A stretch of DNA of 11,234 nt from Bacteroidales bacterium M2. GTDB taxonomy: Bacteria; Bacteroidota; Bacteroidia; Bacteroidales; Muribaculaceae. Each line of letters starts with the position of its first letter. Within the stretch, counting starts at the first letter, position 1. Below are positions 7,557 to 11,234 of the stretch, one piece after another. A program made the translations under genes and the position numbers. The notes under the pieces are model-generated. The model did not search any database and was not told the origin of the DNA. It saw nothing but the letters and a program-made list of their open reading frames with translations. The stretch is taken from contig LUJM01000100.1 in NCBI GenBank assembly GCA_001689415.1, positions 1 to 11,234 on the forward strand. Direction: 5' to 3'.

Positions 7557-8129
7557 TCAAAGTTTTTTGATTACTCTCCCCGGATTGCCGGCTACAACGG
7601 TGTAGGGCTCAACATCCTTGGTTACAACCGTACCTGCTGCGACGACTGCCCCTTTGCCTATTTTGACGCCGGGAACGATTGTCGCACCACCACAAATCCA
7701 TACATCATCCTCGATCGTTACCGGCTCGGCCCACTGAACGAGAGTCCTGCGCTCATCGGCATCAAGCGGGTGGCATGCAGTGTAAATGCTTACATTGGGC
7801 CCTATCAGTACATTGTTGCCGATTCGTACTTCGGCTTCGTCGAGAACGGTGAAATTGAAATTAATGATGACGTTGTCGCCAACATATATATTACAACCAT
7901 AATCGCATCGAAAAGGTTGGTTAACCACAACATTCTTGCCGCACGACCCGAGAATAGAGCGGAGCAGTGTGCCGAGCTGTTCGGTGTTGTCCGGTTCGGA
8001 GTCGTTGTATTGCTTGATTTTTATACGGTTCTCTATGAGCTTGTCGATAAAAGAGCCGTATGAAGCATCGTATATTTCGCCGGAAAGCATTTTTTGCCAT
8101 TCTTTGGCGAATCTCTCATCCTTTTGCAT
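7557..8129 (-). CDS. Maa/LacA-like sugar O-acetyltransferase
   Basis: This is a 190-residue acetyl-CoA-dependent acetyltransferase of the left-handed parallel beta-helix type. The N-terminus (about 5-60, KEWQKMLSGEIYDAS) resembles the maltose-acetyltransferase (Mac) domain. Residues about 75-185 form hexapeptide repeats (IYVGDNVII, VRIGNNVLIGPNVSIY, DVWICGGATIVPGVKIGKGAVVAAGTVVTKDV). The candidate catalytic histidine is H120 in YTACHPLD, with an upstream FNF (91-93) matching the position of the LacA/Maa active-site asparagine. The C-terminal VVAGNPGRVIKKL is typical of the family. These enzymes act on sugars such as maltose, glucose or galactosides; the substrate here cannot be told. It reads leftward from the divergent promoter region and precedes nadE by 54 bases. 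It does not look like the LegH or NeuD acetyltransferase of nonulosonate pathways. Confidence 0.9.
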   Translation of the reverse strand: MQKDERFAKEWQKMLSGEIYDASYGSFIDKLIENRIKIKQYNDSEPDNTEQLGTLLRSILGSCGKNVVVNQPFRCDYGCNIYVGDNVIINFNFTVLDEAEVRIGNNVLIGPNVSIYTACHPLDADERRTLVQWAEPVTIEDDVWICGGATIVPGVKIGKGAVVAAGTVVTKDVEPYTVVAGNPGRVIKKL

Positions 8130-8155
8130 TTGTGGTTTGTTATAAGATTGTACTG

Positions 8156-8163
8156 CAAAATTA
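8156..8163 (-). promoter_or_regulatory. Leftward Bacteroidetes -7 promoter element
   Basis: Read on the minus strand these bases are TAATTTTG, an exact match to the Bacteroidetes primary-sigma -7 consensus TAnnTTTG. They lie about 27 bases upstream of the acetyltransferase ATG (8129), a suitable distance for a short leader. No -33 TTTG is recognisable about 20 bases further upstream, so the call rests on one element in an AT-rich interval. It would drive the acetyltransferase and perhaps nadE. Confidence 0.5.
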
Positions 8164-8166
8164 TAC

Positions 8167-8182
8167 TTTTAAGTACTTAAAA
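8167..8182. repeat. Perfect 16-base palindrome, possible operator
   Basis: TTTTAAGTACTTAAAA equals its own reverse complement over 16 bases. It lies between the two opposed -7-like elements, next to or over the place where the -33 region of each promoter should fall. A dimeric repressor or activator bound here could act on both transcription units. No regulator gene lies in the window, so operator function is inferred from symmetry and position alone. Confidence 0.4.
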
Positions 8183-8187
8183 ATGAT

Positions 8188-8211
8188 AATTTAATTTTTT
8201 TTAATTAAATT
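8188..8211. repeat. 9-base inverted repeat over the rightward promoter
   Basis: AATTTAATT (8188-8196) and AATTAAATT (8203-8211) are exact reverse complements separated by six T bases. The right arm overlaps the rightward -7-like element. The tract is purely A/T, so chance is a serious explanation. It could be a protein-binding site, a bent or easily melted promoter region, or nothing. Confidence 0.3.
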
Positions 8212-8213
8212 TG
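8206..8213 (+). promoter_or_regulatory. Rightward Bacteroidetes -7 promoter element
   Basis: TAAATTTG is an exact match to TAnnTTTG and sits 23 bases before the ATG of the acyl-CoA ligase (8237). Transcription would start near 8218-8222 and leave a leader of under 20 bases. No -33 TTTG is seen around 8183-8187. It is the only good promoter candidate for the ligase-fucosidase pair. Confidence 0.55.
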
Positions 8214-8236
8214 CACACAATAAGACAGCAATTAAT

Positions 8237-9892
8237 ATGAAAATGCAAGATACACTGACAGGTTATATCGAGCAGAGCCTTCGAGATAACTGGGAGCGTC
8301 CGGCACTAAGTGATTACCATGGCACGACTCTGACCTACAAAGATGTAGCACGCAAGATTGCAAAGCTGCAGATTGCGTTTAAGCATGCAGGGCTGAAACC
8401 CGGCGACAGAATTGCCCTATGTGGCCGCAATAGTGCCCAGTGGGCGGTAGCTGCCCTCGCTTCGATTACATACGGCACTGTCACTGTCCCTATTCTTCAC
8501 GACTTCAAGCCCGATACAATTCACCACCTCGTCACGCATTGCGAGGCTCAACTGCTTTTTACCGACAGTTCGACATGGGAAACCCTCGACCACGAGAACA
8601 TGCCTCTCCTAAAGGGCGTTGTCAATATCGCTGACTATTCACTTCTGTTCAGCCGTAGTGAAGCATTTACCGAAGCCCGCGAGAACCTCAACCGTCTTTT
8701 CGGCGACAAGTATCCGGAACGCTTCACTGTTGAGGATGTTGTTTATCCCCGTTTCGATAAAGACCAGATATGCCTTATCAACTACACTTCGGGCAGTATG
8801 GGCTTTTCAAAGGGCGTAATGCTGAGCTATGGAAGCCTGTGGTCGAATGTGCAATACAGTATCGACGGACTTGATTTCCTGAAACCCGGCGACGGTTTTG
8901 TTTCGATGCTTCCTTTGGCCCATATGTTCGGTCTAACCGTGGAGATGCTGCATCCGTTTGTCAAAGGATGCCATGTATATTTCCTTGGCCGTACTCCGTC
9001 GCCTAAGATTCTGCTTGGCGCGTTTGCCGAGGTCAAGCCCAAACTGATTGTTGCTGTGCCATTGGTTATAGAAAAGATTGTAAAGACACGCGTATTCCCG
9101 CTTCTTGACAAACCTTTGATGAAGCTGCTCATGCACCTGCCATTCGTCGATGCCAAACTAATGGAAAAGATTAAGCAACAGCTTACGGCGGCTTTTGGCG
9201 GCAACCTGCAGGAACTTATTATCGGAGGAGCCGGTCTCAACAAGGATGTAGAGGTATTCTTGCGCAAAATACAATTCCCCTACACCGTAGGCTATGGCAT
9301 GACAGAGTGTGGCCCTTTGATTTGTTACTCGTCATGGGATACTCAGAAACAGGCGTCGTGTGGACATGTGGTCGACCGTATGGAATTGCGTGTCGATTCT
9401 CCCGACCCGGCAACTACTCCGGGGGTGCTGTGGGTGCGCGGCGACAACGTTATGAAGGGATATTTCAAAAACGATGAAGCCACAGCTGCATGCATGGGTG
9501 AGGACGGCTGGATGAATACCGGCGATATAGCCCAGATTGACGGCGACGGATATGTGTTTATTCGCGGTCGAGACAAGAATATGATTCTTGGTCCCTCGGG
9601 ACAGAATATTTATCCTGAAGAGATAGAGCAGCAGCTCAACAATCTGCCTTACGTTGCCGAGTCGCTGGTTGTTAGCCGCGACGGCAAGCTGGTTGCTCTT
9701 GTGCATCCCGACTACGACAACGCCGGCAAGCAGGGCCTCGGAGATGCTCAGATCGACGCTCAGATGCGCGATAATATCAAGTCGCTCAATGCTGTGTTGC
9801 CGTCGTTCAGCCAGATTTCAGATGTTCAGATATTCACCGAGGAATTTGAGAAAACTCCAAAGCGTTCGATTAAGCGCTTTATGTACAAATAA
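8237..9892 (+). CDS. AMP-forming acyl-CoA synthetase (FadD-like)
   Basis: This 551-residue ANL-superfamily ligase activates a carboxylic acid as acyl-AMP and then transfers it to coenzyme A. Motifs in order are the ATP-binding loop YTSGSMGFSKGVMLSY (183-198), LPLAHMFG (225-232), GYGMTECGP (352-360), GWMNTGD (424-430) with the ATP-ribose aspartate, RGRDKNMI (443-450) hinge, and a C-terminal catalytic-lysine region TPKRSIKRFMY (540-550), where K546 is the likely adenylation lysine. That last motif differs from the common PKTxxGK. No membrane segment or carrier domain is evident, so a cytoplasmic long- or medium-chain fatty acyl-CoA ligase is the likeliest role; an acyl-acyl carrier protein ligase or an aryl acid ligase cannot be excluded. 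It has its own promoter candidate upstream and is followed after six bases by the fucosidase gene. Confidence 0.9.
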   Translation: MKMQDTLTGYIEQSLRDNWERPALSDYHGTTLTYKDVARKIAKLQIAFKHAGLKPGDRIALCGRNSAQWAVAALASITYGTVTVPILHDFKPDTIHHLVTHCEAQLLFTDSSTWETLDHENMPLLKGVVNIADYSLLFSRSEAFTEARENLNRLFGDKYPERFTVEDVVYPRFDKDQICLINYTSGSMGFSKGVMLSYGSLWSNVQYSIDGLDFLKPGDGFVSMLPLAHMFGLTVEMLHPFVKGCHVYFLGRTPSPKILLGAFAEVKPKLIVAVPLVIEKIVKTRVFPLLDKPLMKLLMHLPFVDAKLMEKIKQQLTAAFGGNLQELIIGGAGLNKDVEVFLRKIQFPYTVGYGMTECGPLICYSSWDTQKQASCGHVVDRMELRVDSPDPATTPGVLWVRGDNVMKGYFKNDEATAACMGEDGWMNTGDIAQIDGDGYVFIRGRDKNMILGPSGQNIYPEEIEQQLNNLPYVAESLVVSRDGKLVALVHPDYDNAGKQGLGDAQIDAQMRDNIKSLNAVLPSFSQISDVQIFTEEFEKTPKRSIKRFMYK

Positions 9893-9898
9893 TTAATA

Positions 9899-11185
9899 AT
9901 GAATAAACTCGTATTATCACTTCTTGCAATGTGTTTTGCCGCTTCGGCGGCTGCTTATACCCCTACGCCTGAAATACGTCGGGCTCAGGAGGAGTTTGCC
10001 GGCGACAGGTTCGGTATCTTCCTGCATTGGGGTATCTATAGTATGTTTGGCCAAGGCGAATGGTATCTAAACTATGGCCCGCGGGCCGACGAGTATGCAA
10101 AGGCCGCTCGCGGCTTTTACCCCGCTGATTTCGATGCTGAGGCATGGGTGAAGGCTATTAAAGGTTCGGGGGCAAAATATCTGTGTTTTACAACTCGCCA
10201 CCACGACGGTTTTTCGATGTGGCACACCAAGCAGAGCCCTTACAATATTGTGGACGCTACTCCCTTTGGGCGTGATATCTTGAAAGAGCTTGCCGATGCT
10301 TGCCACGGCAACGATGTAAAGCTTCATCTCTATTATTCTCACCTTGACTGGACTCGTCCTGATTATCCGCAAGGACGTACCGGACATACTACAGGGCGCG
10401 ATTCTACTGTTTCGGATTGGCCTCGCTACTACGATTTCATGAATCGCCAGATTACCGAGCTTCTTACAAATTACGGACCTGTGAGGGCGATATGGTTTGA
10501 CGGTTGGTGGGATCACGACAGCGACTCAATACCGTTCGATTGGCAGTTGCCCGCCCAGTACGATATGATACACCGTCTGCAGCCCGGTTGCCTGATCGGT
10601 AATAATCATCATCAGAATCCTTTTGAAGGTGAAGACATACAAATTTTCGAAAGAGATGTGCCGGGCGAGAATACTGCAGGGTATTCTGAGCAGGATATCA
10701 GCAGGCTTCCTCTCGAAACATGCCAGACCATGAATGGCATGTGGGGATACAAGATTGTCGATACGAACTACAAAGATACGACCACGCTGATACGCTACCT
10801 TGTAAAGACGGCGGGGCAGGGGGCAAACTTATTGCTCAATATCGGGCCGCAACCGAATGGCGAACTTCCGGCAGTGGCTCTCGAACGACTCGAAGGCATG
10901 GGTAAATGGCTTCGCCAAAACGGCACGACGATTTACAATACTACCGGCAGCCGATTGCCAAAGGCAGAGTGGGGCACTTCAACTCATCGAGGTGATACTA
11001 CTTATGTTCATGTAACCGACCCAAGTGCTGAGTGTATATCGTTCCCATGGGAGAAACGTGTTAAGAAGCTCACAGCTTTTGCCAGTGGTGAGAAACTCAA
11101 ATACTCGCATAAAAATGGCACTCTTACAATCAACCTGCCAAAGCGCGAACCCGATACTCCTGACTATATTATAGAATTGCGATAA
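9899..11185 (+). CDS. Secreted GH29 alpha-L-fucosidase
   Basis: This glycoside hydrolase removes alpha-linked L-fucose from glycans, for example host mucins or milk-type oligosaccharides. A signal peptide is visible (MNKLVLSLLAMCFAASAAA, probable cleavage after residue 19), so it is exported, probably to the periplasm. No lipobox is present because C12 follows Met. GH29 features are RFGIFLHWGIYSMFGQGEWY (37-56) with H43, TTRHHDGFSMW (98-108) with H101 and H102, and VRAIWFDGWWDHD (195-207), where D201 is the expected nucleophile of the retaining mechanism. E251 in IFERDVPGE is a candidate acid/base, but this is uncertain in the family. LETCQTMNGMWGYK (272-285) is also typical. Residues from about 345 look like the small C-terminal beta domain; no extra carbohydrate-binding module is seen. 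At 428 residues it is compact. It is probably co-transcribed with the acyl-CoA ligase. Confidence 0.93.
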   Translation: MNKLVLSLLAMCFAASAAAYTPTPEIRRAQEEFAGDRFGIFLHWGIYSMFGQGEWYLNYGPRADEYAKAARGFYPADFDAEAWVKAIKGSGAKYLCFTTRHHDGFSMWHTKQSPYNIVDATPFGRDILKELADACHGNDVKLHLYYSHLDWTRPDYPQGRTGHTTGRDSTVSDWPRYYDFMNRQITELLTNYGPVRAIWFDGWWDHDSDSIPFDWQLPAQYDMIHRLQPGCLIGNNHHQNPFEGEDIQIFERDVPGENTAGYSEQDISRLPLETCQTMNGMWGYKIVDTNYKDTTTLIRYLVKTAGQGANLLLNIGPQPNGELPAVALERLEGMGKWLRQNGTTIYNTTGSRLPKAEWGTSTHRGDTTYVHVTDPSAECISFPWEKRVKKLTAFASGEKLKYSHKNGTLTINLPKREPDTPDYIIELR

Positions 11186-11234
11186 GCTTTATTTCGGAAG
11201 TTACTTTAGTAGTGGTGCGATAAAAATCTAGCCA

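Noticed and set aside
7557..8129. Hexapeptide acetyltransferase as the missing LegH/NeuD step of the nonulosonate pathway
   Set aside because: It has a Maa-type N-terminal domain and LacA-like active-site region, lies on the other strand behind unrelated genes, and is not part of the sugar operon.
9931..9936. Possible lipoprotein signal (Cys12) in the fucosidase
   Set aside because: The residue before the cysteine is Met, whereas a lipobox needs Ala, Gly or Ser there. The AASAAA-Y site fits an ordinary signal peptidase I cleavage better.
11186..11234. Final 49 bases as the end of another gene, a terminator or a tRNA (ends in CCA)
   Set aside because: There is no stem-loop or cloverleaf. A short minus-strand frame open to the edge exists, but it is too short to support a gene.

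Overview
The window looks like an ordinary chromosomal stretch from a member of the Bacteroidales, about half GC. A Muribaculaceae-like gut bacterium is a reasonable guess, but it is only a guess. The reasons are the protein family variants (645-residue glutamine-dependent NAD synthetase, Obg with a long acidic tail, secreted GH29 fucosidase), AT-rich gene starts without clear Shine-Dalgarno sites, and two matches to the Bacteroidetes -7 promoter consensus TAnnTTTG. Nine protein genes fill nearly all of it. I see no rRNA, tRNA, CRISPR array, insertion sequence or phage gene. No gap between genes exceeds about 110 bases.

Region 1 (start to 2972, + strand) is the end of a nonulosonic (sialic-acid-like) sugar operon. 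It holds a NeuC/LegG-type hydrolysing 2-epimerase, a NeuA/LegF-type CMP-sugar synthetase, and a PtmE-type protein with two CBS domains fused to a sugar-1-phosphate nucleotidyltransferase. The three genes are coupled by 4-base ATGA overlaps. The PtmE-like gene points to a GDP-sugar (legionaminic-acid-type) route rather than plain N-acetylneuraminate. The synthase, dehydratase, aminotransferase and acetyltransferase expected for that route are not here and probably lie upstream.

Region 2 (3007-5575, + strand) is a housekeeping block: obgE (ribosome-assembly GTPase), prmC (release-factor glutamine methyltransferase) and recX (RecA modulator), again joined by ATGA overlaps. It follows region 1 after only 34 bases, so the two may be co-transcribed.

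Region 3 (5565-8129, - strand) holds nadE and a Maa/LacA-like hexapeptide O-acetyltransferase, read towards recX. The recX and nadE 3' ends overlap by 11 bases.

Region 4 (8130-8236) is the only substantial regulatory space: a divergent, very AT-rich interval with one -7-like promoter element on each strand, a perfect 16-base palindrome between them, and a 9-base inverted repeat over the rightward promoter.

Region 5 (8237-11185, + strand) pairs an AMP-forming acyl-CoA ligase with a secreted GH29 alpha-L-fucosidase only 6 bases later. I found no clearly new system. The points most worth a second look are the divergent promoter with its palindrome, the GDP-type nonulosonate genes abutting obgE, and the ligase-fucosidase pairing.
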